Source: Sphingomonadales bacterium UBA6157
GTDB taxonomy: Bacteria > Pseudomonadota > Alphaproteobacteria > Sphingomonadales > Sphingomonadaceae
Assembly (NCBI GenBank): GCA_002423025.1
Contig: DIUN01000007.1
Span: 38,665-66,372, forward strand
Reading direction: 5' to 3'
Length of the DNA stretch: 27,708 nucleotides
The notes beneath the pieces were generated by a model. It worked only from the letters and a program-made list of their open reading frames with translations, made no database searches and was not told the DNA's origin. Shown in pieces: positions 1 through 7,785 of the stretch (its first letter is position 1; each line of letters opens with the position of its first letter). The position numbers and the translations under genes are program-made.

Positions 1-55
1 CGCCGCCGCTGTCCGAGCCGGCGATGATGAGGATGCGCGCCTGGGGTTCAGCCAT
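1..55 (-). CDS. thiD: Hydroxymethylpyrimidine/phosphomethylpyrimidine kinase, N-terminal fragment
   Basis: Only the first 18 codons lie in the window; the gene runs off the left edge. The visible peptide begins MAEPQARILIIAGSDSGG, which matches the N-terminal glycine-rich stretch of ThiD (ribokinase-like fold, thiamine biosynthesis, phosphorylating HMP and HMP-P). The ATG at 55 overlaps the stop of the upstream DUF1272 gene by 8 bases, so it probably belongs to the glmM-DUF1272-thiD transcription unit. The short length limits certainty, but the ILIIAGSDSGG motif is very characteristic. Confidence 0.8.
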   Translation of the reverse strand, partial: MAEPQARILIIAGSDSGG

Positions 56-278
56 GGTGGCGATGCTGGACCGAGGCCGGGTTGCGTTGCAAGGCTGCAC
101 CAGTGCGCAGGGGCCGCGGCTGGAACTCGCCGCCGCAGTTGGGGCAAATTCCGCCCAGCGGGCCGTCCACGCAGGCGGTGCAAAAGGTGCACTCGAAAGA
201 GCAGATCATCGCGCCGCGTGCGTCCGCCGGCAGCGCAATGCCGCAGCGCTCGCAATCCGGCCGCAGCTCCAGGCTCAC
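48..278 (-). CDS. DUF1272 small cysteine-rich (zinc-ribbon-like) protein
   Basis: This 76-residue protein has paired cysteines (CERC near residue 9, then CSFECTFCTAC, then CPNC) as in the DUF1272 family, which probably binds zinc; no function is established that I know of. The start is GTG at 278, whose bases overlap the glmM stop as GTGA, so translation is probably coupled to glmM. The 3' end overlaps thiD by 8 bases. The tail after the CPNC motif is arginine- and histidine-containing and of low complexity. The family call rests on the cysteine spacing and on the typical MSLELRPDCERC-like opening. Confidence 0.75.
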   Translation of the reverse strand: MSLELRPDCERCGIALPADARGAMICSFECTFCTACVDGPLGGICPNCGGEFQPRPLRTGAALQRNPASVQHRHHG

Positions 279-1606
279 GCCGCCACCACCGCAGCGCAGA
301 TGCCCTCGACCACCTGCTTGACCAGCGCCTTGTTCTCGCCCTCCGCCATTACGCGGATCACCGGCTCGGTGCCCGATTTGCGGATGAGCAGCCGCCCTGT
401 CCCGGCCAGAGTCGCCTCGCCCTCGGCGATGATCTTGAGCACCGCATCATTCTCGAGCGGCTTGCCGGTGAAGCGAACCGACTTGAGCAACTGCGGCAGC
501 GGATCGAACAGATGCAGCACTTCGCTGGCCGGCTTGCCGCTGGAAACCAGCGCCGCCAGCACCTGAAGCGCCGCAACCAGGCCATCGCCCGTGGTGCCAA
601 AGTCCGCCAGGATCAGGTGTCCGGATTGCTCACCGCCGATGTTGCAGCCGCGCGACCGCATCAATTCCAGCACATAGCGGTCCCCCACCCCGGCGCGGTG
701 CAGCACCAGGCCGCGCCCGGCAAGCCAGCGCTCCAGCCCGAGGTTAGACATCACGGTGGCCACCAGGCCGCCGCCGGTGAGCGTGCCGGCATCGGCGGCG
801 CGCCCGGTGACCAGCGCCATCAGCTGGTCGCCATCGACAATCTGTCCGCGCTCATCCACCACGATCAGCCGGTCCGCATCGCCATCCAGCGCGATACCGA
901 TATCGGCGCCGCTCTCCAGCACCTTCATCTGCAGCGCCTTGGGGTGCGTGGAGCCGACCTTGTCATTGATGTTGAAGCCATCGGGCGTCACGCCGATGGC
1001 GATCACCTCGGCGCCCAGTTCCCACAGCGCCTCGGGAGCGACCTTGTAGGCGGCGCCATTGGCACAATCGATCACCACCTTCAGCCCATCGAGCCGAAGC
1101 TGCTCGGGGAATGTCGATTTGGCGAAATGGATATAGCGGCCCTGTGCGTCATCGATGCGCCGCGCCCGGCCGATGGCGCGCGGCTCGGCCAGCGCCACAT
1201 CCGCATCGATCATCGCCTCGATCTCCAGCTCCGCCTCATCGGAGAGCTTGAAGCCATCGGGGCCGAACAGCTTGATGCCATTGTCCTGAAACGGGTTGTG
1301 GCTGGCTGAAACCATCACGCCCAGATCGGCGCGCATCGAGCGGGTGAGCATCGCCACGGCCGGCGTCGGCATCGGCCCCAGTTGCACCACATCCATGCCG
1401 ACACTGGTGAAGCCGGCAGTGAGTGCCGATTCCATCATGTAGCCGGACAGCCGCGTATCCTTGCCGATCACGACGCGGTGCTTGTGCCCGCCGCGCAGGA
1501 AATGCTTTCCCGCCGCCTGCCCCACCTTCATGGCGGTGGCCGCTGTCATCGGCGCCGTGTTGGTGAGGCCCCTGATCCCGTCCGTGCCGAAATATTTGCG
1601 TGTCAT
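275..1606 (-). CDS. glmM: Phosphoglucosamine mutase
   Basis: GlmM interconverts glucosamine-6-phosphate and glucosamine-1-phosphate in the cytosol, feeding UDP-GlcNAc synthesis for peptidoglycan and lipid A. The 443-residue protein opens MTRKYFGTDGIRG, the family's signature start. It has the phosphoserine loop SASHNP with S102 as the phosphorylated serine (the same number as in E. coli), the metal-binding loop DGDADR, the sugar-binding GGEQSGH and the C-terminal phosphate-binding RKSGTEPVIRV. The length matches the usual 445 or so. An in-frame extension upstream to 1861 lacks any family similarity and runs antisense into the aldo/keto reductase gene, so I chose the ATG at 1606. It is followed by DUF1272 and thiD with overlapping ends. 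Confidence 0.97.
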   Translation of the reverse strand: MTRKYFGTDGIRGLTNTAPMTAATAMKVGQAAGKHFLRGGHKHRVVIGKDTRLSGYMMESALTAGFTSVGMDVVQLGPMPTPAVAMLTRSMRADLGVMVSASHNPFQDNGIKLFGPDGFKLSDEAELEIEAMIDADVALAEPRAIGRARRIDDAQGRYIHFAKSTFPEQLRLDGLKVVIDCANGAAYKVAPEALWELGAEVIAIGVTPDGFNINDKVGSTHPKALQMKVLESGADIGIALDGDADRLIVVDERGQIVDGDQLMALVTGRAADAGTLTGGGLVATVMSNLGLERWLAGRGLVLHRAGVGDRYVLELMRSRGCNIGGEQSGHLILADFGTTGDGLVAALQVLAALVSSGKPASEVLHLFDPLPQLLKSVRFTGKPLENDAVLKIIAEGEATLAGTGRLLIRKSGTEPVIRVMAEGENKALVKQVVEGICAAVVAA

Positions 1607-1700
1607 GCGCCAAAGCCCTCGCGTGTATCTGCTCTCTAGCCGTCCTGCATTGGCTTGTCGAAGCCGGAGCGCTAGCGTCGTGCGAAAGGGAGACGAGCAG

Positions 1701-2705
1701 ATGCAGATGCGCAACCTCGGAACACAGGGCCTGCGGGTTTCAGCGCTTGGGCTGGGCTGCATGGGCATGGCCGGCGTCTCGGGCCAGGCCGCTATGTACG
1801 GCGTGGTGGACCGCGCCGAAGCGGTGGCGACGCTGCACCGTGCGCTCGATCTGGGCATCAATTTCTTCGATACCGCCGAAGTCTATGGCCCCTATCTCAA
1901 TGAAACCCTGGTCGGCGAGGCGCTGAAGAGCCGCCGCCACGAAGCGATCATCGCCACCAAGTTCGGCTTCCGCATCATCGACGGCAAGGCCGCGGGCGTC
2001 GATTCCAGCCCCGCCAATGTCCGCGCTGTAGCCGAGGCCAGCCTCAAGCGGCTGCAAACCGATGTGATCGATCTGTTCTACCAGCACCGTGTCGATCCTG
2101 CCGTGCCGATCGAGGAGACGGTGGGCGCCATGGCGGACCTGGTGCGCGAGGGCAAGGTGCGCTTTCTCGGCCTTTCGGAATGCGGCGCCGGCACGCTGGC
2201 CAAGGCGCATGCCGTTCACCCGATCAGCGCGCTGCAGAGCGAATGGTCGCTTTGGGAGCGCGACGTGGAGGCAGACATCTGGCCGCTGTGCCATCAGCTC
2301 GGCATCGGCTTCGTGCCCTATTCGCCGCTCGGTCGTGGCTTCCTCACCGGCACGATGCCGCGCGCCGAAGATCTGCCGGACGGCGATTACCGCAAGACCG
2401 ACCCGCGCTACATGGGTGAGAATTACGATGCGAACATGACAGCCGTCGGCATCGTGAAGGGCATCGCCGCGGCGCATGGCGCCACCCCGGCACAAGTCGC
2501 GTTGGCCTGGCTGCTGGCCAAGGGGGACAGCATCGTGCCGATCCCCGGCTCGAAACGGCGCATCACGCTGGAGGAAAATGCGGCTGCGCCATCATTGGCG
2601 CTGAGCGCTGCGGACATGGCGGCGCTTGATGCCGCCCTGCCGCCGGGCAGCACTGCCGGTGAGCGCTATGGCTCCAAGGCGATGCTGCGGATGGTCAGGC
2701 TGTAA
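1701..2705 (+). CDS. Aldo/keto reductase
   Basis: This is an NAD(P)H-dependent aldo/keto reductase of the (beta/alpha)8-barrel family, 334 residues. The catalytic tetrad is visible: D57 and Y62 in FDTAEVYGPY, K87 in ATKFGF and H129 in FYQHRVDP. The C-terminal cofactor-binding stretch VPIPGSKRRITLEEN is typical of the AKR11/13-like group. The ATG at 1701 follows an AGGGAGA ribosome site; the long in-frame extension back to 1461 overlaps glmM and is not family-like. The gene is divergent from glmM with a 94-bp gap and convergent with the amine-dehydrogenase-associated cytochrome gene. The substrate is unknown; a role in handling the aldehyde made by the neighbouring amine dehydrogenase is possible but only a guess. 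Confidence 0.9.
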   Translation: MQMRNLGTQGLRVSALGLGCMGMAGVSGQAAMYGVVDRAEAVATLHRALDLGINFFDTAEVYGPYLNETLVGEALKSRRHEAIIATKFGFRIIDGKAAGVDSSPANVRAVAEASLKRLQTDVIDLFYQHRVDPAVPIEETVGAMADLVREGKVRFLGLSECGAGTLAKAHAVHPISALQSEWSLWERDVEADIWPLCHQLGIGFVPYSPLGRGFLTGTMPRAEDLPDGDYRKTDPRYMGENYDANMTAVGIVKGIAAAHGATPAQVALAWLLAKGDSIVPIPGSKRRITLEENAAAPSLALSAADMAALDAALPPGSTAGERYGSKAMLRMVRL

Positions 2706-2726
2706 GGGCCGCCGCGCAGCCTGTGG

Positions 2727-3245
2727 CTACTGCGCCTTGGTCTGCCCAGGGTAGAGATCGCGCAGCGAGGCCGGCGCGTTGCACTTGCGGATGATGCCAT
2801 CAACAAGCGATGCGCGCATCTTCTTGAGCGACCCTGCGGCGAGCACCCGCTTGCGTTCGCGCTCCACCTCACCAGCCGTAAAACGCGGCGCACCTGCCGG
2901 GGCGCTGGCGCCGCCAAGGCCGAAGACCGTGAAGTTGAGCATCTCGGCCAGCTGGGCATTGTCGGACAGCCTGGAGTGCGCAACGTTCGGCAACCGGATC
3001 AGATACGCCCGCGCTTCAGGCGTGCAGAGGAAATAGCCGATCCTGTCCCGCAGTTCCGGGATCAGCGCCGGCGCTGATTTGCCCTGGATGCCATGGCAGC
3101 CGCCGCAATGCTCGACATAATCGGACTTTGCCAGCCTGAGCGTCTCGGCCTCTGTCATGGCCGGCTGGGCCGAGGCTGCTACAAACCCAAAGCACAGCCA
3201 GGGCGTTGACAGCAGCAGGGGTAGCCAGCGCAGGCCCGATTTCAC
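2727..3245 (-). CDS. Monohaem c-type cytochrome of the amine dehydrogenase operon
   Basis: A 172-residue exported protein with a hydrophobic N-terminal signal (cleavage near ASAQ, residue 27) and one haem-c motif, CGGCH at 47-51. It is the last gene of the minus-strand amine dehydrogenase run, starting at GTG 3245, 18 bases after the small-subunit stop, with a GGAGAG ribosome site. In the aromatic amine dehydrogenase (aau) cluster of Alcaligenes faecalis, as I recall it, a small monohaem cytochrome gene also follows the small-subunit gene, so this protein may accept electrons from the TTQ enzyme. I see no clear Met-Pro axial-ligand motif: the region after the haem reads LSDNAQLAEMLNF, with M102 the only candidate there. 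The sixth ligand is therefore uncertain. Confidence 0.85.
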   Translation of the reverse strand: MKSGLRWLPLLLSTPWLCFGFVAASAQPAMTEAETLRLAKSDYVEHCGGCHGIQGKSAPALIPELRDRIGYFLCTPEARAYLIRLPNVAHSRLSDNAQLAEMLNFTVFGLGGASAPAGAPRFTAGEVERERKRVLAAGSLKKMRASLVDGIIRKCNAPASLRDLYPGQTKAQ

Positions 3246-3263
3246 AGCAACAGCTCTCCGCCC

Positions 3264-3809
3264 TTATTCAGCCGCGCCGACGAGCACTGCGGTCGAGCAA
3301 TGATATTCCATCGAGCTCGTGCCGAAGCACCAGATGACGTTGTTGTTCTGCATCGGCACATACAGCTGTGTCTCGCGATCGGTATTGTCGCAACCGCACT
3401 GGCCGCACGAAGGCTTGCCGCAGCAATCGCGGTAGGCGATCAGATACGCCTTGCCGTCATCCGGGTTGATGCAGGTGCCCACCCACGACACCGGCGAAGG
3501 CTCGGAGCCGGCCGGGCAAGCGTTTACCGCGCCGCCGCAGCACGAGCAAAGCGAGCCATCGATGGCGCAATAGCGCCAGTAGGAGCACTTGGTGTCGTCC
3601 TTGGTCTGGGCGTTGCGCGCAAAGGCCGTCTTGGCTTCGGGCGAACGATCCGGCTTGGCAGCCTCGGCGCGGCTGACCGGCAGCAGCGGAAACACCGGCG
3701 CTGCCACCAGCGTCATGCCAAGCTTTGACAACAGGCTGCGCCGCGATGTGTGGCCGGCGAACTTGCGCAGCAAATTCTCGCCCATCTTGTCCACGCTGAA
3801 CTTGCTCAT
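3264..3809 (-). CDS. aauA: TTQ amine dehydrogenase small (beta) subunit, aromatic amine dehydrogenase-like
   Basis: The 181-residue precursor is the catalytic subunit of a periplasmic tryptophan-tryptophylquinone amine dehydrogenase (MauA/AauA family), which oxidises a primary amine to aldehyde and ammonia. A twin-arginine signal (TSRRSLLSKLG, 21-31) precedes the mature domain. W109 (VSWVGTC) and W160 (VIWCFG) are the two TTQ tryptophans, 51 residues apart as in methylamine dehydrogenase W57/W108. D84 (CAIDG) and D128 (AYRDCC) correspond to the conserved Asp32 and Asp76 of that enzyme. The mature part has 14 cysteines, fitting the disulfide-dense fold. From memory, W109, W160, D84 and D128 are also the residue numbers used for A. 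faecalis AADH, and the W160-Y169 spacing of 9 matches AADH rather than MADH (11). Oddities: Y169 where I recall Phe in AADH, and S172 where Thr is usual. An AAGGGG site precedes the ATG. Confidence 0.93.
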   Translation of the reverse strand: MSKFSVDKMGENLLRKFAGHTSRRSLLSKLGMTLVAAPVFPLLPVSRAEAAKPDRSPEAKTAFARNAQTKDDTKCSYWRYCAIDGSLCSCCGGAVNACPAGSEPSPVSWVGTCINPDDGKAYLIAYRDCCGKPSCGQCGCDNTDRETQLYVPMQNNNVIWCFGTSSMEYHCSTAVLVGAAE

Positions 3810-3837
3810 AAAATACCCCTTTGATGAAGATGGGCGA

Positions 3838-4440
3838 TCAAGCCGCTTCGGCCTTCAAGCCGGTAATGTAATCCTGCACGGAACGAACGCCCATCTCGTG
3901 CGCGACGACGAGGCTTTCGAGATGCTCGCGGCTGTTGACGAGGCCCTTGGAAAGGATCGTCCCGGTCGCATCAAGGAGAACCGCATAGGGTAGCTTTTCA
4001 ACATGATAGGCCCGGCCGGCATCGGAACCGTTGATGAACGGGAACTCCGATATGCCGTGCTTGGCGATCATCGCCCGCTGCACATCGTCACTGTCATCAC
4101 CCACGAACACCAGGTCCAGCCGCTCATCGCCGGCAAAGGACTTGGCAACCGGAATGAGCGACTTGCACATCGGGCACTGCGCCGAAACGAACATCAGCAG
4201 TTGCAGCGTGCCGGACTTGAGCGCCCCGCCGATCTTCATCGGGTTGCCATCGAGCGTCTTGAGGTCGAGCACGGGGGAGTTGTCCCCTACAGCCGGTCCA
4301 TGCGCCGTGGTCAGCGCGCCCGCAGGCGCCACACGCACGTGCAGCACGCCGACCTGCCGCGCCAGCGCAAGCACCGCAATCACCAGCATCGCAATCACGA
4401 TCCAGGAGATAATCTGCGAGATCAGAAGCATCGTCAGCAT
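3838..4440 (-). CDS. mauD: Amine dehydrogenase maturation protein MauD-like (membrane-anchored thioredoxin fold)
   Basis: MauD-type proteins are thought to help form or reshuffle the many disulfides of the TTQ small subunit in the periplasm. The 200-residue protein has an N-terminal membrane anchor (about 5-27), the family-typical RQVGVLHVRVAPAGAL stretch, and a thioredoxin-like domain with CPMC at 89-92 and a downstream cis-proline region (VEKLPYAVL). It sits between the large- and small-subunit genes, with gaps of 57 and 28 bases, as in known mau/aau operons. Those operons normally carry mauE immediately upstream of mauD; here the 57-base gap leaves no room for it. The ATG at 4440 has an AGGGA site. 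Confidence 0.93.
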   Translation of the reverse strand: MLTMLLISQIISWIVIAMLVIAVLALARQVGVLHVRVAPAGALTTAHGPAVGDNSPVLDLKTLDGNPMKIGGALKSGTLQLLMFVSAQCPMCKSLIPVAKSFAGDERLDLVFVGDDSDDVQRAMIAKHGISEFPFINGSDAGRAYHVEKLPYAVLLDATGTILSKGLVNSREHLESLVVAHEMGVRSVQDYITGLKAEAA

Positions 4441-4497
4441 GGCATTGTCCCTAGAGTTGCCTGAACGGCCAGTGTGAGGCGCAGCATGAAAGGTGGC

Positions 4498-5691
4498 TCA
4501 GCGCGGGAAGAAGGTGTTGATGATGCCACCGCCGGCGCGCTTGATCTCGTGCTTGGATTCCCAGGTCTTGGCATCGATGACGCGTGCATTGCCGCCTTCG
4601 TCCTCGCTCAGGAACAGCAGCGGTTCGGCGCTCTGGGTCACCTCGATGTTGACGGCCGGCTTCTCGAGCGGATGGCGCCCCAGCACCTTCTTGGCTGCAA
4701 CATCGATTTCCCACACCTCGGTGCCCGCCTGCTTCTGGGACCAGAACTCGCCGATGTGCATCAGCACATACAGCAGGCCAGTCTTGCGGTTGAGCGCCAT
4801 CGGCTGGGTGCCGCCAGGGAACCAGTTGACATCAAGCGGCTTGGTATCGCCCGGGCGGAGGCCTGCGGCGACCTGCAAGGACCAGGGCGCGCTGACCGTC
4901 GGGGTGGCGCTTACCTTCACCTGATAGACAAGCCCGGTGTAGCTGACCATCACGGCCTCGGCCTTGGACTGGTCGTACGTATAGTTATCGAAAATCGGAT
5001 CGACGCTGGCCGCGAAGAAGGACGCGCTGCGGGTGACGCTGGACTTGCTGCCGTTGACGGCAACAGTCGCGATCGAGCCATCCGAACACAGCGCCGAGAA
5101 GCCGACGCCAGGGTTGGGCATCAGGCTGGCACAGCCCGGCAGATCGATATCCGTCACGAACTTGCGCTTCACCAGATCGATGACATTCACCGACGATGCC
5201 GGATCGAAATTATAGACAAAGCCGGTCTTGCCATCATCGCTGATGATGAAATTCTGCTTGCGGCCACCGATGATGAGACGCCCCGGCATCGTGATCTCGG
5301 CGAGCAGCTTCATGTCGGTGGTGTCATACACCGAGACCATGTCCTGCCGCGTGCCGCGGTCACCCTTGGTCCAGATCGACTCAGAGACGTAATAGAACTT
5401 GCCGGCCGGATCGATCGCCATGTCCGAGCTCTTGCTCGTCTCGACAAGGCCCTTCATCTTGCCCGTCACGCCATCGAAAATCCGGGTGCCGCCGCTGCCG
5501 AAGCCGCCGCGGATATAGCCCCACTGCGCCTGCGGCGGCTCGATCTTGAGCGTCGTCGCTTCCTCGGCCTCCAGAACCTTTGCGGCCTCCTGCGCCACAG
5601 CGCTCACGGCGCCTCCGGCCATGGACACCACAGACGCAAGCAGCGCCATCCGAAGCAACGAGCCTGAAAACAGACGAGGCGGGACTCTCAT
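4498..5691 (-). CDS. aauB: TTQ amine dehydrogenase large (alpha) subunit
   Basis: This 397-residue precursor is the heavy, beta-propeller subunit (MauB/AauB family) that pairs with the TTQ subunit as an alpha2beta2 periplasmic enzyme. The N-terminus (MRVPPRLFSGSLLRMALL...) is a signal peptide with likely cleavage near AVSAVAQ, about residue 33. Propeller-like repeats follow, with family phrases such as DMAIDPAGKFYYVSES, SDDGKTGFVYNF and NRKTGLLYVLMHIGEFWSQK. The ATG at 5691 is chosen because a CAGGGGG ribosome site lies about 12 bases upstream and the signal peptide starts there; the frame extends to 5793 without family character. It is the first gene of the B-D-A-cytochrome run, and its promoter carries an element shared with the cytochrome gene at 7871. 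Whether the substrate is aromatic or aliphatic cannot be read from this subunit. Confidence 0.93.
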   Translation of the reverse strand: MRVPPRLFSGSLLRMALLASVVSMAGGAVSAVAQEAAKVLEAEEATTLKIEPPQAQWGYIRGGFGSGGTRIFDGVTGKMKGLVETSKSSDMAIDPAGKFYYVSESIWTKGDRGTRQDMVSVYDTTDMKLLAEITMPGRLIIGGRKQNFIISDDGKTGFVYNFDPASSVNVIDLVKRKFVTDIDLPGCASLMPNPGVGFSALCSDGSIATVAVNGSKSSVTRSASFFAASVDPIFDNYTYDQSKAEAVMVSYTGLVYQVKVSATPTVSAPWSLQVAAGLRPGDTKPLDVNWFPGGTQPMALNRKTGLLYVLMHIGEFWSQKQAGTEVWEIDVAAKKVLGRHPLEKPAVNIEVTQSAEPLLFLSEDEGGNARVIDAKTWESKHEIKRAGGGIINTFFPR

Positions 5692-5760
5692 GATTTTACA
5701 AACCCCCTGGAAAATATGAATCGGACAAACAGCGCCCCTGACCTGCAAAGACTGTACAGC

Positions 5761-5778
5761 CGTCAAGATTTGGTCAAG
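5761..5778 (-). promoter_or_regulatory. Candidate regulatory element upstream of the large-subunit gene (copy 1 of a shared motif)
   Basis: Read on the minus strand, this is CTTGACCAAATCTTGACG, a direct repeat of CTTGAC with an 11-base period. It matches CTTGACGGAATCTTGAAG at 7787-7804 in 15 of 18 positions, in the same orientation relative to its gene. The element begins 87 bases upstream of the aauB start; the other copy begins 84 bases upstream of the cytochrome start. A one-helical-turn repeat suggests tandem binding of a regulator, or a -35 region (TTGAC) overlapped by one. No clear -10 box is seen 17 bases downstream. Confidence 0.5.
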
Positions 5779-5785
5779 TGGCAAT

Positions 5786-6943
5786 TCATGCATCCGGAAA
5801 ATTTTGTTTGCGCTGCAACATCAGGCCGGCTGCGCCCGACTTTTGAGCGCCCCAGTGCATCCAGGCCAGTGCCAGCAGTGCCACCAGCAACGCCGCTGCC
5901 GCCAGTGCCTCAAGCGCCACAAAGCCCCCTGCCCGTGTCGCCAGTGCGCCGCTCAGCGGCCCCGCGATCATCGCGATCGAGTGCGTCGCTGCGACAGCAC
6001 GCCGGTTCTGCGGGCTGGGGTTCCTGTCCACCGCCAGGCTGGAAAAGCGCACCACGGCATAGATCGCGCCGATATTGAACAGGCACATGACCAGCACGAA
6101 CCCGGCGGCACTCAGCGCCGAGGGCGCCAGCAGTGGTGAAAGGATGGCGATGCCGCTCAAGCCGCCGGCGATCAGCAAGGGCAGCCGCGCCCGGACATGC
6201 GCCAGCAGCAGGGCCGGAATGGCGCCGCTCAGCGAGCCCAGCGCGACGCCCCAGCCGATCACTTCTTCCGAAAGTCGGGCCGCCGTCGCCAGCGCGCCGA
6301 CATAACTCCAGACCATCATGTTCATGCAGATGAACATGGCCAGCACCGCGATCGGCGCGATTGGGACAGGCAGTCTCGGCGCCCCCGCCTCTGCCGCGGC
6401 ATACGCAATCGCACGGTTGCCAGCGTCTTGTGGCAGCAGCAGGCAGATGCTCGCCGGCACCAGCGCCAGGACCAGCATGGCGGTGCCAATGCCCATGGCC
6501 TCCGACACATAAGGCAGAAGCGTCGAAACACCCGCGGCGAGCAGGAGCTGGAACAGGAAGATCGTGCCAAAGGCATGGGGCGGCGCCTTCGCCGTCGCCT
6601 CGGCCAGCGCCAGATTGTAAAGAAAGCCGCAGCACAGGCCAAAGGCCAGCCGCACCAGCAGGAGCACGGCAAAATCATCGAGCAGCACCGTCACCAGGCC
6701 GGCGCCCAGCCCGCCGAGCGCCGCCGCCAGCGCCAGCGAGCGGCTGGCGTGCTGCGGCCCGCGCCATGCCAGCACCGCGCCAAGCGCCATACCGGCCTGG
6801 CTGGCGCCGACGATCCAGCCGTGATCGATGATCGGTAGGCCGCTGTTGTGGGAGAGCAGCACAAGAAAGATCGGATCTATGCCGGGCTGCAGGCATGCGA
6901 GAGCCGCGACCCAGCGCCAGCGCAAATAGGATGAACCGACCAT
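5786..6943 (-). CDS. Major facilitator superfamily transporter
   Basis: A 385-residue integral membrane protein with about 11-12 hydrophobic helices in the two-halves arrangement of MFS carriers (Gly/Ala-rich helices such as MALGAVLAW, LGGLGAGLVTVLL and LVRLAFGLCCGFLYNLALAEA, and a central loop around RAIAYAAAEAGAPRLP). The ATG at 6943 follows a GGGGCGGG stretch; an in-frame GTG at 6973 adds ten residues without membrane character. The gene lies between tetR and the amine dehydrogenase large subunit, all on the minus strand, so it may carry the amine, its aldehyde or acid product, or a toxic analogue. I cannot assign a subfamily or a direction of transport from sequence alone. Confidence 0.85.
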   Translation of the reverse strand: MVGSSYLRWRWVAALACLQPGIDPIFLVLLSHNSGLPIIDHGWIVGASQAGMALGAVLAWRGPQHASRSLALAAALGGLGAGLVTVLLDDFAVLLLVRLAFGLCCGFLYNLALAEATAKAPPHAFGTIFLFQLLLAAGVSTLLPYVSEAMGIGTAMLVLALVPASICLLLPQDAGNRAIAYAAAEAGAPRLPVPIAPIAVLAMFICMNMMVWSYVGALATAARLSEEVIGWGVALGSLSGAIPALLLAHVRARLPLLIAGGLSGIAILSPLLAPSALSAAGFVLVMCLFNIGAIYAVVRFSSLAVDRNPSPQNRRAVAATHSIAMIAGPLSGALATRAGGFVALEALAAAALLVALLALAWMHWGAQKSGAAGLMLQRKQNFPDA

Positions 6944-7029
6944 GATGCCCGCCCCAGAGGACCAGCAACACACAAGGTGTCGCTGGCCGTGCCAGTCATG
7001 TCGTTCTCCCCCCGGAGCCCTGCGTTCGC

Positions 7030-7728
7030 TCAGCCAGCCTGATTTTGTGGCGCGCTGAGGCCATGAATATCCTCAGCTCTGACCGATTTGGCAAGGTCGA
7101 TCATCGCCTTGATGGTGATGGCCTTGATTTGCGGCATCATCGCCTCCCACGGCTTGCCGAAACCGCAGAAGGTCGTGGTGCCTTCCATGGTGCTGCTGAT
7201 GAACAGCGCCACCGCCTCGACGTCCTTCTGCTCAAGCGTCGGGTTCAACTGCGCTACAAACGTCGCAATGATATCATGAACATAGCGGTAGAACACCGCG
7301 ACGCGCTCGGCGACGAACTCATTGTGGTTGGCCAGCGCCCAAAGCTCGGTGAACAGGTGCGTGGTGCGCTTGGTGCGAATATCATCGAGGCACAGCGTCA
7401 CCACCTGCGCCAACCGCTGCTCCGCCGTCAGCCCCGGTTGCCGGGCCGTTTCGTCGAGCAGGCTCTCGTAGGAGATCAGCATTTCCTCGAGCAGCAACTG
7501 CACCAGCAGCTCCTTGCGCGGGAAGTGATAGCTGACATTGCCGACCTTCAATCCGCACTGCGCCGCAATCCGCCGGAGGCTGAACGCCGCTGCGCCTTCC
7601 TCGATCAGCACGTGCAGCGCCGCCTTCAGGATGGCATCGACGGTATCGGAACCACGTGAGTACACACCCGGCCGGACAGCGGTGGCCTTGCCCTCGGAAA
7701 CGTCTGCAATATCAACAGTGTCTGTCAT
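7030..7728 (-). CDS. TetR/AcrR-family transcriptional regulator
   Basis: A 232-residue TetR-family protein. The N-terminal helix-turn-helix is clear at about residues 25-72: a helix ending in ALHVLIEEGAAAFSLRRIAAQCGLKVGNVSYHFPRKELLVQ, in which VSYHF is the family's typical recognition-helix end. The rest is a helical ligand domain. The ATG at 7728 (MTDTVDIADVS) places the HTH at the usual distance from the N-terminus; the frame extends to 7848 across the divergent promoter region, which is unlikely to be coding. The gene is divergent from a cytochrome c gene and upstream of the MFS and amine dehydrogenase genes. It probably regulates them and itself through the inverted repeat at 7786-7814. 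Confidence 0.9.
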   Translation of the reverse strand: MTDTVDIADVSEGKATAVRPGVYSRGSDTVDAILKAALHVLIEEGAAAFSLRRIAAQCGLKVGNVSYHFPRKELLVQLLLEEMLISYESLLDETARQPGLTAEQRLAQVVTLCLDDIRTKRTTHLFTELWALANHNEFVAERVAVFYRYVHDIIATFVAQLNPTLEQKDVEAVALFISSTMEGTTTFCGFGKPWEAMMPQIKAITIKAMIDLAKSVRAEDIHGLSAPQNQAG

Positions 7729-7785
7729 GTGACATCCGGACGCTGCCGTCCTTCCCCAAGGGGCCCGCGAGAGCCCGTCATTACG

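Noticed and set aside
218..1309. A 363-codon plus-strand open frame opposite glmM
   Set aside because: Antisense shadow of glmM, with no motifs and an arginine/histidine/glutamine-rich composition.
4441..4714. A minus-strand frame at the large-subunit/mauD junction considered as a mauE remnant
   Set aside because: Its translation is not hydrophobic, it lies in another frame of the large-subunit gene, and only 57 bases are non-coding here, far too few for MauE.
4474..5667. A 397-codon plus-strand open frame opposite the large-subunit gene
   Set aside because: It is an antisense shadow caused by high-GC codon bias. Its composition (rich in R, H, G, L, D) has no family pattern, and the minus-strand gene has clear motifs.
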